From Anodontia alba (lineage: Eukaryota; Mollusca; Bivalvia; Lucinida; Lucinidae), in NCBI GenBank assembly GCA_964016985.1, contig OZ024823.1, forward strand, positions 66,360,514-66,424,513: 64,000 bases of DNA. Reading direction: 5' to 3'. The notes beneath the pieces are model-generated. The model was given only the letters and a program-made list of their open reading frames with translations. It was not told the DNA's origin and searched no databases. Numbering within the stretch: position 1 is the stretch's first letter; each line of letters starts with the position of its first letter. Shown in pieces: positions 10,516 to 21,240 of this stretch. The position numbers were made by a program, and so were the translations under genes.

Positions 10516-12108
10516 TAGCTCACCTGAGCAAAAGCTCAGGGTGATCTATTGTCATCACCCTCTGTCCGTCCTCCGGTGTCCTTCGTTCGTCGTCAACAAT
10601 TAGTTTGTTAACACTCTAGAGGTCACAGTTTTGGCCTAATCTTGATGAAACTTGCTCAGTCCATTTTTCAAACAATCATCATGAATCTTGCTCAAAATGT
10701 TTGTCTTGGCGATTTCTAGGTCAGGTTTGAAACTGGGTCACATGGGGACAAAAACTAGGTCACCATGCCAAACCAGCAGAAAACTTTTGTTAACACTCTA
10801 GCGGTCACATTTTTCAAGCAGTCATCATGAATCTTGCTCAAAATCTTTGTCTTGATGAGTTCTAGGATATGTTTGAAACTGGGTCATGTGGAGACAAAAA
10901 CTAGGTCACTGGCCCAAATCAGCAGAAAACCTTGTTAACACACTAGCGGTCACATTTTTCAAGCAATCATCATAAATCTTGCTCAAAATGTTTGTCTTGA
11001 TGATTTCTAGGTCGAATTCGAAACTGGGTCACCTGGGGTCAAAAACTAGGTCACCTGGCCAAATCAGCGGAAAATCTTGTTATCACTCTAGCGGTCACAT
11101 TTTTCAAACAATTATCATGACTCTTGCTCAAAATGTTTGTCTTAATGATTTTTAAGTCAAGTTCGAAACTGGGTCAGTTTGGGTAAAAAACTGGGTCACC
11201 AGGCCAAACCAGCAGAAAACCTTGTTAACACTCTAGCGGTCACATTTTTGAAGCAGTCATCATGAATCTTGCTCAAAATGTTTGTCTTGATGATTTTTAG
11301 GTCAGGTTCGAAACTGGGTCACCTGGGGTCAAAAACTAGGTCACCTGGCCAGATCAGCGGAAAACCTTGTTAACACTCTAGTGGTCACATTTTTCAAGCA
11401 ATCATCATGAATCTTGCTCAACATGTTTGTCTTGGTGATTTCTAGGTCAAGTTTGAAACTGGGTCACTTGGGGTCAAAAACTAGGTCACCAGGCCAAATC
11501 TGCAGAAAACTATTTACACTCCAGAGGTCACATTTTTTAAATAATCATCATAAATATTGCTCAAAATGTTTGTCTTGATGATTTCTAAGTCTAGTTTAAA
11601 ACTGGGTCACGATATCAGAAACTAGGTCACCTGGCCAAATCAAAGGAAAACCTTGTTGATGCCCTAGAGGTCACATTTTTGAAGTGATCATCATGAATCT
11701 TGCTCAAAATGTTTGTCTTGATGATTTCAAGGTGATGTATATTTTTTTATCCAGTGACTTTCTTAAGTTTTTCTGTTTAGGTCAGTTTCTCAGTAATTAT
11801 TGATCCTACAGAGTGGTATTTGGTACTTGTGAAGTGTTTGTTTTTAGGTCAGTTTCTCAGTAACTATTGCTCCTACAGCCAGTGATACTTAGTACATGCA
11901 TACATCTTAGCATGGCCTCTTGAGTGCAGCCGTCCATATTTGACCTTGACCTTTATTTCACAGTCCATTAGACATGCTACATTGTCTTACTTGTTAATAT
12001 AACCATGTTGACTTTGATAAGAATATTTTCCTTGATCAGTTCCAGATCAGGTTCTCAAAGTGCTATGTTGCTCAGGTGAGCGTTACAGGGCCATCATGGC
12101 CCTCTTGT
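10516..12108 (+). mobile_element. Hairpin-ended tandem-core element, type C core
   Basis: The left end TAGCTCACCTGAGC AAAA GCTCAGGGTGATCT forms a hairpin, followed by a short ctgtccgtcctccg leader. The core is ~145-bp monomers: 'aacactctagcggtcaca', 'caatcatcatgaatcttgct', 'gtttgtcttgatgatttcta' and 'ggtcaaaaactaggtcacc'. The right end is ctcaggtgagcgttac, then the GGGCCAT/ATGGCCC hairpin and tcttgt. The next element begins at the very next base. Confidence 0.85.
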
Positions 12109-13807
12109 TAGCTAACCTGAGCACGAAGTGCTCATGGTGAGCTATTGTGGTCAGTCAATGTCCATCGTCCGTCGTGCGTCGTCCATCGTTCGGCGTCAAC
12201 AATTGCTTTAAAAGCCTACTCCTCCTACACCCCTGGGCCAATTGACTCGATACTTGGTAGGAAGCATCAAGGTGACTTGTAGATCAAAAATAGCTAAAAT
12301 TGAGCCGATCGGAAATCCAAGATGGCCGCCATCTTGAAAATCTATTTTTCGCTTCTTCTCCTGAACTGAAAGGCCATTTGACTCTAAACTTGCTAGGAAG
12401 CATCAGGGTGACTTGTAGATAAAAAATAGCTAAAATCATGCCGATCGGAAATCCAAGGTGGCCGCCATCTTGAAAATCTATTTTTCGCTTCTTCTCCTGA
12501 ACTGAAAGGCCAATTGACCCCAAACTTGCTAGGAAGCATCAGGGTGTCTTGTAGATCAAAAATAGCTAAAATCGTGCCGATCGGAAATCCAAGATGGCCG
12601 CCATGGCCGCCATCTTGAAAATCTATTTTTCTCTTCTTCTCCTGAACCGAAAGGCCAATTGACTCCAAACTTGCTAGGAAGCATCGGGGTGTCTTGTAGA
12701 TCAAAAATAGCTAAAATCGTGCTGATCAGAAATCCAAGATGGGCGCCATCTTGAAAATCTATTTTTCGCTTTTTCTCCTGAACAGAAAGGCCAGTTGACT
12801 CCAAACTTGCTAGGAAGCACCATGACAGGACTTGTAGATCAAAAATAGCTAAAATCGTGCCGATCGGAAATCCAAGATGGCTGCTATGGCGGCAACTTGA
12901 AAATCTTTTTTTCGCTTCTTCTCCTGAACCGAAAAGCCAGTTGACTCCAAACTTGCTAGGAAGCATCGGGGTGACTTGTAGATCAAAAATAGCGATTATC
13001 GTGCCGATCGTAAAACCAGGATGTGCGCCATGGCAGCCATCTTGAAAATCTATTTTTCGCTTCTTCTCCTGAACCGAAAGGCCAGTTGACTCGAAACTTG
13101 GTAGGAAGCATTTGGGTGATTTGTAGATCAAAAATAGCTAAAATCATGCCGATCGTAAAACCAAGATGGCCGCCATGGCGGCTATCTTGAAAATGTATTT
13201 TTCGTTTCTTCTCCTAAACCCAAAAGTTACTTGACTCAAAACTTAGTAGGAAGCATCAGGGTGATTTCTAGATCAAATATAGCTAAAATTGTTCTGATCA
13301 GAAATCCCAGATGGCCACCATGGCCGCCATCTTGAAAATCTATATTTAGCTTCTTCTCCTGCACTGAAAGGCCAGTTGACTCCAAACTTGGTAGGAGACA
13401 TTAGGGTGACTTGTAGATCAAAAATAGCTTAAATTGTGCCAATTGGATATCCAAGATGGCCGCCATGGCAGCCATCTTGAAAATCTATTTTTCGCTTCTT
13501 CTCCTGAACCAAAAGGCCAGTTGACTCGAAACTTGGTAGGAAGCATTGGGGTGACTTGTAGGTCAAAAACAGCTAAAATCGTGCCGATCATAAATCCAAG
13601 CTGGCCGCCATTTAGAATTTGTTCAAATGATCATGCTCCATTGACTGGCATGCCTTATATATATTCTTCTTCAAAATTAAGAACTGCTTAAATGATTATC
13701 TTTTAATTAGTTGCGATGACAGGATTGGAAAAATGTTGCATAACATCTGCATATCTGCAGTGGCAGTGTCACTCAGGTGAGCGACCCGTGGCCCGTGGGC
13801 CTCTTGT
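12109..13807 (+). mobile_element. Hairpin-ended tandem-core element, type B core
   Basis: The left end is tagctaacctgagcacgaag..gtgctcatggtgagcta, followed by gtccgtcgtgcg-type sequence. The core is ~145-bp monomers with 'cgcttcttctcctgaacc', 'ggccaattgactccaaactt', 'aggaagcatcggggtgactt', 'aaaaatagctaaaatcgtgc' and 'ccaagatggccgcc..catcttg'. The right end is atatctgcagtgg..actcaggtgagcgacccgtgg and the GGCCC/GGGCC pair. All reading frames inside (for example the recurring KFGVNWPFGSGEEAKNRF peptides on the minus strand) are translations of the satellite. Confidence 0.85.
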
Positions 13808-13890
13808 TTTTACTTATGGCTTTTTGAAAATTTCAGCATTTTAACCTTGTCAGCAAGATATCTCAAAAACTGTTTAAGCCATTGCCTTGT
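13808..13890 (+). repeat. Fragment of a type E element tail
   Basis: The text 'ttgaaaatttcagcatttta...gcaagatatctcaaaaactg' matches 30125-30205 in the type E element. It is the host sequence between two tandem-core elements. Confidence 0.6.
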
Positions 13891-14761
13891 TAGCTCACCT
13901 AAGCACAAAGTGCTCATGGTGAGCTATTGTGGTCAGTCAATGTCCGTCGTCCGTTGTGCGGCGTCAACAATTGCTTTAAGAGCCTACTCCTCCTACACCC
14001 CTGGGCCAATTGACTTGATACGTGGTAGGAAGCATCGGGGTGACCTGTAGATCAACAATAGCTAAAATCGTTCCGATCGGAAATCCAAGATGGCCGCCAT
14101 CTTGAAAATCTATTTTTCGCTTCTTCTCCTGAACCTAAAGGCCAGTTGACTCCAAACTTGCTAGGAAGCATCTGGGTGACTTGTAGATCAAAAATAGCTA
14201 AAATCGTGCCAATCGGAAATCCAAGATGGCCGCCATGGCAGCCATCTTGAAAATCTATTTTTCGCTTCTTCTCCTGAACTGAAAGGCCAATTGACTCCAA
14301 ACTTGCTAGGAAGTATCAGGGTGACTTGTAGATCAAAAATAGCTAAAATCGTGCCAATCGGAAATCCAAGATGGCCGCCATCTTGAAAATCTATTTTTCG
14401 CTTCTTCTCCTGAACCAAAAGGCCAATTGACTCCAAACTTGCTAGGAAGCATCGGGGTGACTTGTAGATAAAAAAATGGCTAAAATCGTGCCGATAGGAA
14501 ATCCAAGATGGCCACCATTGCAGCCATCTTGAAGATCTATTTTTCGCTTCTTCTCCTAAACCCAAAAGCCAATTGACTCCAAACATGGTAGGAAGCATTG
14601 GGGTGACTTTTAGATCAAAAATAGCTAAAATCGTTCTGATAGGAAATCCAAGATGGCCACCATGGCAGCCATCTTGAAAATCTATTTTTTGCCTCCTCTC
14701 CTGAACCAAAAGGCCAATTGACTCCAAACTTGCTTGGAAGCATCAGGGTGACTTGTAGATC

Positions 14762-15010
14762 GGGGGTGGTGCGATGGTGCCTTTTATCTTGCGTCACCGG
14801 GGCGTCCAACTGATATTGGCTTACAGTTGGGCAAGGCCTGCTATCCTTGTTTTTATTTCTTCTGTTTCTTCACTTTCATTCCTGTTCCTCTTTCTTCCCT
14901 GTCCCTCTCTTTCATCTCCTCTACTATCTGTTCTATCTCTTTTCTCCCTTTACCTGGGAGACGACACAAAATGACCCACAAGGGTTGACCTGTCGTTAAA
15001 CCCCAACACA
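14762..15010 (+). mobile_element. SINE-like element with polypyrimidine centre (SINE-3), copy 1
   Basis: The insertion starts 'gggggtggtgcgatggtgc', contains 'gcgtccaactgatattggc', a ~100-bp C/T-rich tract and 'gggttgacctgtcgttaaac', and ends 'cccaacaca'. A 13-bp target duplication (tgacttgtagatc) flanks it at 14749-14761 and 15011-15023, and the interrupted satellite monomer reads through without it. A second copy lies at 19347-19635. No clear tRNA head is visible. Confidence 0.88.
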
Positions 15011-15231
15011 TGACTTGTAGATCAAAAATGGCTAAAATCGTGCCGATCGTAAATCCAAGATGGCCGCCATGGTGGCCATCTTGAAAATCTATTTTTCGCT
15101 TCTTCTCCTAACCCCAAATGCCATTTGACTCGAAACTTGGTGAGAAGCATTGGGGTGACTTATAGATCAAAAATAGCTAAAATCGTTCCAATCGGAAATC
15201 CAAGATGGCCGCCATCTTGAAAATCTATTTT

Positions 15232-17036
15232 TAGCTCACTTGAGCTCTGCTCAGGATGAGCTATTGTGATCACTTTTCGTCTGTCATCCATGCGTCCGTC
15301 CGTTAACATTTTCAAACGACTTCTCCTCTGAAGCCACTGAGCCAGTTTTGCTCAAATTTCATATGGAGCCTCCTTAGGGTGGGGGAAAGAAAAATTGCTA
15401 AAATTTTCACGGTCCGTTGACCAAGATGGCTGCCACGCCCATATATGGTAAAAACCTTTAAAAATCTTCTTCTCCAGAACAGAGAATGCTTTGGGGCTGA
15501 ACCTTTGCCGGAATCATCGGGGACGTGAGGTCTACCAAAATTGCTAAAAGAATTGTCGTATGTTGACGTTTGACCTTTTTACGGCAAGGTCAAGTTTGCT
15601 TCCCTATGCATTTGTATGGGAAAAACCTTTAAAAATCTTCTTCTCCAAAACCGAGCATGCCTTATGGCTGAATCTTTGCATATATCATCGGGAACGTGAG
15701 GGCTACCAAAATTGCTAAAATAATGATAGTACATTGACATTTGACCTTTTTACGGTAAGGTCAATTTTGCTTCCTTATGCATTTGTATGGGAAAAATGTT
15801 CAGAATTTCAAACAACTTCTCCTCTGGAGCCCCTTGGCCAATTTCGCTCAAATTTCATATGCAGCCTCCTTAGGTTGGGGGAACAAAAGATTGCTAAAAT
15901 GGTCACCGTTCATTAACCAAGATGGCCGCCATGCCCATATATGGTAAAAACCTTTAAAAATCTTCTTCTCTAGAACCGAGGATGCTTTAGGGCTGAATCT
16001 TTGCATAAATCATCGGGGACAGGGGGTCTACCAAAAGTTGCTAAAATAATGGTCATACATTGACATTTGACCTTTTTAGGGCAAGGTCAAGTTTGCTTCC
16101 TTATGCATTTGTATGGGAAAAAACATTTAAAAATCTTTTTCTCCAAAACCGAGGATGGCTTGTGGCTGAATCTTTGCATATATCATCTGGAACGGGCGGT
16201 CTACCAGAATTGCTAAAATAATTGTCATACATTGACATTTAACCTTTTTACGGCGAGGTCAAGTTTGCTTCTGTATGCATTTGTATGGGCCCCACACATT
16301 TGTATGGGAAAAATGTTGATAATTTCAAATGGCTTTTCCTCTGAAGCCTCCCGGCCAGTGTTGCTCAAATTTCATGCGGAGCCTCCATGGGCAGGAGAAT
16401 GAAAGATTGCTAAAATGGGTATGGTCCATTGATAAAAATGGCTGCCATGCCCATATATGGTAAAAACCTTTAAAAATCTTCTTCTCCATAACCAAATAAG
16501 CCCTGGGTCCTAATCTTTGCACAAATTATGGGGGACAGGAGATCTACCAAAATTGCTAAAACGATAGTTCTGCGTTGACATTTGACCTTTTTACCTCCAA
16601 GGTCAAATTTGCTTCCCCATTTGTATGGGCCATATACATTTATATTGAAAGTATCGAAGTGACTTGTAGATACACAGTAGTTAAAATTGTTCTGATTTGA
16701 AATCTAAGATGGCCATCATCTGGTTTATACTTATAATATTTCCCTGCAACTGTGCTGTTTACATGTATAAAATCATGATTCTTCAGAAAACACTTAGGCA
16801 ATTTCCACCAAATTTCACATTGGTCCTTCTGTTGAAATGTGATTGATAGTTTATTCAAATGATCATGCTACATTGACTGTCAGGCCCATATATTCTTCTT
16901 CAAAACTAAGAACTGCTCAAATGATGATATTTTCATTAGTTGCAATGATAGGGTTGGAAAAATGTTGCATAACATCTGCATGTCTGCAGTGGCTATGTCA
17001 CTCAGGTGAGCGAACCGTGGCCCGTGGGCCTCTTGT
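15232..17036 (+). mobile_element. Type A tandem-core element nested in type B monomer
   Basis: Complete left end (tagctcacttgagctctgctcagg) and right end (ctcaggtgagcgaaccgtgg, GGCCC/GGGCC, tcttgt). The flanking type B monomer is split at its run of T: 'gaaaatctattttt' on the left and 'tgcttcttctcctgaacc' on the right. No long target duplication is present, which fits insertion between T and T as reported for Helentron-type elements. Confidence 0.82.
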
Positions 17037-17550
17037 TTGCTTCTTCTCCTGAACCAAAATGCCAATTGACTCCAAACTTGGTAGGAAGCATCAGGGTAAC
17101 TTGTAGATCAAAAATAGCTAAAATCATGCTGATCGGAAATCCAAGATGGCCACCATGGTGGCCATCTTGAAAATCTTTTTTTCACTTCTCCTAAACCCAA
17201 AAGCCAATTGACTTGAAACTTGGTAGGAAGCATCGAGGTGACTTATAGATTAAAAATGGCTAAAATCGTTCCGATTGGAAATCCAAAATGGCCGCCATGG
17301 CGGCCATCTTGAAAATCTATTTTTCACTTCTTCTCCTGAACCGAAAGGCTTATTGACTTTAAACTAGGTAGGAAGCATCAGGGTAACCTGTAGATCAAAA
17401 ATAGCTAAAATCATCCTTATCAGAAATCCAAGATGGCTGCCATGACAGCCATCTTGAAAATGTATTTTTCGCTTCTTCTCCTGAACTGAATGGCCGTTTG
17501 ACTTGAAACTTGGTAGGAAGCATTCCGGTGACTTGTAGATCTAAAATAGC

Positions 17551-18172
17551 TTAACCCTTATCTTGCCGTTCGCGACAATAGTCGCGCTGGGGAGGTCTGC
17601 CAACTCAAAAGCCTGTCATACTTACAATATACCACATGCAACCATTCAGAGCAAGTGTTCTCATACAGGAGTGAACCTACTTTCATACAAACACGCCACT
17701 TTTCATTAGATAGTCAGGTGCTGGATTTTACCCACACTAAAAAAGACCGAGAATACCAAATTTCAAGCTGCCATTAATTTCAGCACTCACTTCAACAAAT
17801 TGATCAGGCTTTTCTGGAAAAAAAGCCCATAACACCTGAATCATTTCCAGTGAGGAAGAAGTAGGAATAACAATAGAACCTATGTATGTCAGTCATTTCA
17901 TTCGCAATAGTACACAGTAGGCGCTGGGCTCTTGTAATTTTTTTTTTTTTTTTTAAGTGTCTTAAACGGTTCCCAGTTTACACATGACTGTCACGTGACT
18001 TTCTAGTCACGTGACCATCCTTTCTTCGGTAAAATGGCCACCTAGGATCGGCAAATTATACGTGAAAATTTCATGAAAATCGAGGTAAAATTCAGGGGGT
18101 AATGACTTCGCAAGTAGAGGTACCCCCACTTATAGGCCTGATTCATTTTATTTCCGGCAAGAGAAGGGTTAA
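17551..18172 (+). mobile_element. piggyBac-like MITE, array copy 1
   Basis: Ends are TTAACCCTTATCTTGCCG and its inverted partner CGGCAAGAGAAGGGTTAA; the inner arms match at 13 of 14 positions. Flanking TTAA is the hallmark target of piggyBac-type transposases. A small hairpin (CGCGAC aata GTCGCG) lies next to the left arm. Two GTCACGTGAC palindromes sit at 17990-17999 and 18006-18015, and a poly-T tract at about 17938-17954. No coding capacity. Confidence 0.88.
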
Positions 18173-18280
18173 CAGAAAGCCGGACAAAAAATTAAAACCC
18201 AAAAAGTTAGCCCGAATTTGACGTTTTGGGGTTGTATTCAACACAAAAAATGCAAAACCACATTTTATATTTTTTTCTAG
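18173..18280 (+). repeat. 108-bp spacer between MITE copies 1 and 2
   Basis: It begins 'cagaaagccggacaaaaaat' and ends 'tatttttttctag'. It is unrelated to the surrounding type B satellite and nearly identical to the spacer at 18916-19023. It is bounded by TTAA on both sides. Confidence 0.85.
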
Positions 18281-18667
18281 TTAACCCTTATCTTGCCGTT
18301 CGCGACAATAGTCGCGCTGGGGGGGTCTGCCAACTCAAAAGCCTGTCATACTTACAATATACCACATGCAACCATTCAGAGCAAGTGTTCTCATACAGGA
18401 GTGAACCTACATTTTTATACAAACACGCCACTTTTCATTAGATAGTCAGGTGCTGGATTTTACCCACACTAAAAAAGACCGAGAATACCAAATTTCAAGC
18501 TGCCATTAATTTCAGCACTCACTTCAACAAATTGATCAGGCTTTTCTGGAAAAAAAGCCCATAACACCTGAATCATTTCCAGTGAGGAAGAAGTAGGAAT
18601 AACAGTAGAACCTATGTATGTCACTCATTTCATTCGCAATAGTACACAGTAGGCGCTGGGCTCTTGT

Positions 18668-18700
<33 letters not shown>

Positions 18701-18915
18701 TGTCTTAAACGGTTCCCTGTTTACACATGACTGTCACGTGACTTTCTAGTCACGTGACCATCCTTTCTCCGGTAAAATGGCCACCTAGGATCGACAAATT
18801 ATACGTGAAAATTTCATGAAAATCAAGGTAAAATTCAGGGGGTAATGACTTCGCAAGTAGAGGTAGCCCCTCTTACAGGCCTGATTCATTTTATTTCCGG
18901 CAAGAGAAGGGTTAA
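18281..18915 (+). mobile_element. piggyBac-like MITE, array copy 2
   Basis: Near-identical to copy 1 over its whole length. The main differences are a longer poly-T (about 29 bases near 18670) and a few substitutions. GTCACGTGAC palindromes lie at 18733-18742 and 18749-18758. Confidence 0.88.
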
Positions 18916-19023
18916 CAGAAAGCAGGACAAAAAATTAAAACCCAAAAAGTTAGCCCAAATTTGACGTTTTGGGGTTGTATTCAACACAAAAAATGCAAAA
19001 CCACATTTTATATTTTTTTCTAG
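18916..19023 (+). repeat. 108-bp spacer between MITE copies 2 and 3
   Basis: Same sequence as 18173-18280 with about two substitutions (gcagg for gccgg, cccaaat for cccgaat). The duplicated unit was therefore MITE plus spacer. Confidence 0.85.
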
Positions 19024-19961
19024 TTAACCCTTATCTTGCCGTTCGCGACAGTCGCGCTGGGGGGGGGGGGGGGGGGGGGTGGTCTGCCAACTCAAAAGCC
19101 TGTCATACTTACAATATACCACATGCAACCATTCAGAGCAAGTGTTCTAATACAGGAGTGAACCTACTTTCATACAAACAAGCCACTTTTCATTAGATAG
19201 TCAGGTGCTGGATTTTACCCACACTAAAAAAGACCGAGAATACCAAATTTCAAGCTGCCATTAATTTCAGCACTCACTTCAACAAATTGATCAGGCTTTT
19301 CTGGAAAAAAAGCCCATAACACCTGAATCATTTCCAGTGAGGAAGAGGGGGTGGTCGGGTGGTGCGAAGGTGCTGTGTATCTTACATCACTGGGGCGTCC
19401 AACTGATATTGGCTTACAGTTGGGCAAGGCCTGCTAGCCTTGTAGTGGGTAAGGGTAGAGGGGGAATGTTTTTATTTCTTCTGTTTCTTCACTTTCATTC
19501 CTGTTCCTCTTTCTTCCCTGTCCCTCTCTTTCATCTCCTCTACTCTCTCTTCTATCTCTTTTCTCCCTTTCTCTGGGAGAAGACACAAAATGACCCTCAA
19601 GGGTTGACGTGTCGTTAAACCCCAACACAATCAAATCCAGTGAGGAAGAAGTAGGAATAACAGTAGAACCTATGTATGTCACTCATTTCATTCGCAATAG
19701 TACACAGTAGGCGCTGGGCTCTTGTAATTTTTTTTTTTTTTTTAAGTGTCTTAAACGGTTCCCGGTTTACACATGACTGTCACGTGACTTTCTAGTCACG
19801 TGACCATCCTTTCTCCGGTAAAATGGCCACCTAGGATCGGCAAATTATACGTGAAAATTTCATGAAAATCGAGGTAAAATTCAGGGGGTAATGACTTCGC
19901 AAGTAGAGGTACCCACTCTTACAGGCCTGATTCATTTTATTTCCGGCAAGAGAAGGGTTAA
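19024..19961 (+). mobile_element. piggyBac-like MITE, array copy 3, split by a SINE
   Basis: Same ends and content as copies 1 and 2, but with a G run of about 21 bases near 19059-19079, a deletion in the CGCGAC hairpin loop, and a SINE-3 insertion at 19347-19635. The right TTAA (19958-19961) continues directly into type B satellite (attgtttggatcggaaatcc). GTCACGTGAC palindromes are at 19779-19788 and 19795-19804. Confidence 0.88.
19347..19635 (+). mobile_element. SINE-3, copy 2
   Basis: Same sequence as 14762-15010 plus about 30 bases ('gtgggtaagggtagagggg') missing from that copy. A perfect 14-bp target duplication (tccagtgaggaaga) lies at 19333-19346 and 19636-19649. MITE copies 1 and 2 supply the empty site. 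Confidence 0.92.
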
Positions 19962-20724
19962 ATTGTTTGGATCGGAAATCCAGGATGGCCGTCATGGCGG
20001 CCATCTTGAAACTCTTTTTTTCGCTTATTTTCCTGAACCAAAGGGCCAGTTGATTTGAAAATTCGTAGGAAGCATCACGATGACTTGTTGATATAAAAAT
20101 AGCTAAAATTGTTCTGATCTTAAATCCAAGATGGCGGCCATCTTGAAAATCTGTTTTACCCTTCTTCTTCTGAACTGAAAGGCCAATTGACTCGAAACTT
20201 GGTAGGAAGCATCGGGGTGACTTTTAGATCAAAAATAGCTCAAATCGTTGCGATAGGAAATCCCAAATTGCGGCTATAGCGGCCACCTTGAAAATCTGTT
20301 TTGAACTTTTTCTCCTGAAAGGGCAATTGACTCAAAGTTCATTGGAAGTATCAAGATGACTTGTAGATCAACAGTAGCTAAAATCATTCTGATTGGAAAT
20401 CCAAGATGGCTACCATCTTATTTATGTTTATTATATTTTCCTGCCACTGTGCTGTTTACATGTATAAAATCATGATTCTTCAGAAACCACTTAGGCAATT
20501 GCCACCAAATTTCACATTGATCCTACTGTTGAAATGTGATTGAGAATTTGTTCAAATGATCACGCTCCATTGACTGTCATGCCATATATAATATTCTTCT
20601 TCAAAATTAGGATGATCTTTTCATTAGTTGCGATGACAGGATTGGAAAAATGTTGCATAACATCTGCATATCTGCAGTGGCTATGTCACTCAGGTGAGCG
20701 ACCCGTGGCCCGTGGGCCTCTTGT

Positions 20725-20831
20725 CATAAGTTTCAATATTTAACAGTATTGGAAAAATGTTGCATGCCATCTGCATATCTGCAGTGGCAGTTTCACTCAG
20801 GTGAGCGACTTGTGGCCCTTGGGCCTCTTGT
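20725..20831 (+). repeat. Extra right terminus of a tandem-core element
   Basis: A second 'atctgcatatctgcagtggc..actcaggtgagcgact..ggcccttgggcctcttgt' follows the end of the previous element after about 100 bp. It is either a terminal duplication or the remains of an older host element. Confidence 0.65.
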
Positions 20832-20839
20832 TTCTGTGA

Positions 20840-21240
20840 AAGGTTTGAAATACAGAATAGAATAGCACATTATCTATAGGTTCCGTATTACTAATTAAAA
20901 TACGCTTTACTAATAAAAACTTCATTTTCTTGGAAAAATGAGAAAAAAATATTTCAAAATGTCGTCTGTTGAAAATTTTACCCAGAGTGCTAAGCATTAA
21001 GGTTTGCACAAACAATTCGCGTATGAGTGTGCATGACAAAACCTACAATAAGACTTGTACGAAGAGATGGATCAGCCTGCACATCAGTAGTCTGATCAGA
21101 GCCTTCGCTAATCGCATGTGCCTCCTATAATCTCTGGGTTTACTAAAATGTCTTTTGCCATGAGAGAAGACTCTGGTCAGTCTGCACAACTGCACATTCT
21201 GATCAGAGCATTCGCTTATCGTATATTTCAATGTTTTCGG
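20840..21240. repeat. Dispersed repeat R, copy 2
   Basis: Aligns by eye with 2640-3190: 'tatttcaaaatgtcgtctgtt', 'acccagagtgctaag', 'aaacctacaataagacttgt' and 'cagtctgatcagagccttcg'. No supported gene; the overlapping short reading frames have no recognisable features. Confidence 0.65.

Larger units (their letters stand above)
13891..20724 (+). mobile_element. Type B tandem-core element expanded by four nested insertions
   Basis: The left end is at 13891 (tagctcacctaagcac) and the right end at about 20724 (gtgagcgacccgtggcccg..cctcttgt). Type B monomers run through the whole span but are interrupted by a SINE (14762-15010), a type A element (15232-17036) and a triple TTAA-flanked MITE array (17551-19961, which contains another SINE). 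Monomer sequence resumes in phase after each insertion, so the original element was roughly 2.4 kb. Confidence 0.85.

Noticed and set aside
10516..12108. CRISPR-like array
   Set aside because: The regular ~145-bp periodicity is a satellite with no short constant repeat alternating with unique spacers, and the genome is eukaryotic.
12284..14809. Many minus-strand reading frames giving similar peptides (KFGVNWPFGSGEEAKNRF, IDFQDGGHLGFPIGTILAIF)
   Set aside because: They are translations of the ~145-bp type B satellite, change frame between monomers and lack any start or splice context. The same applies to the frames in type A (7309-8184, 15734-16522) and at 22824-23768 and 30420-30663.
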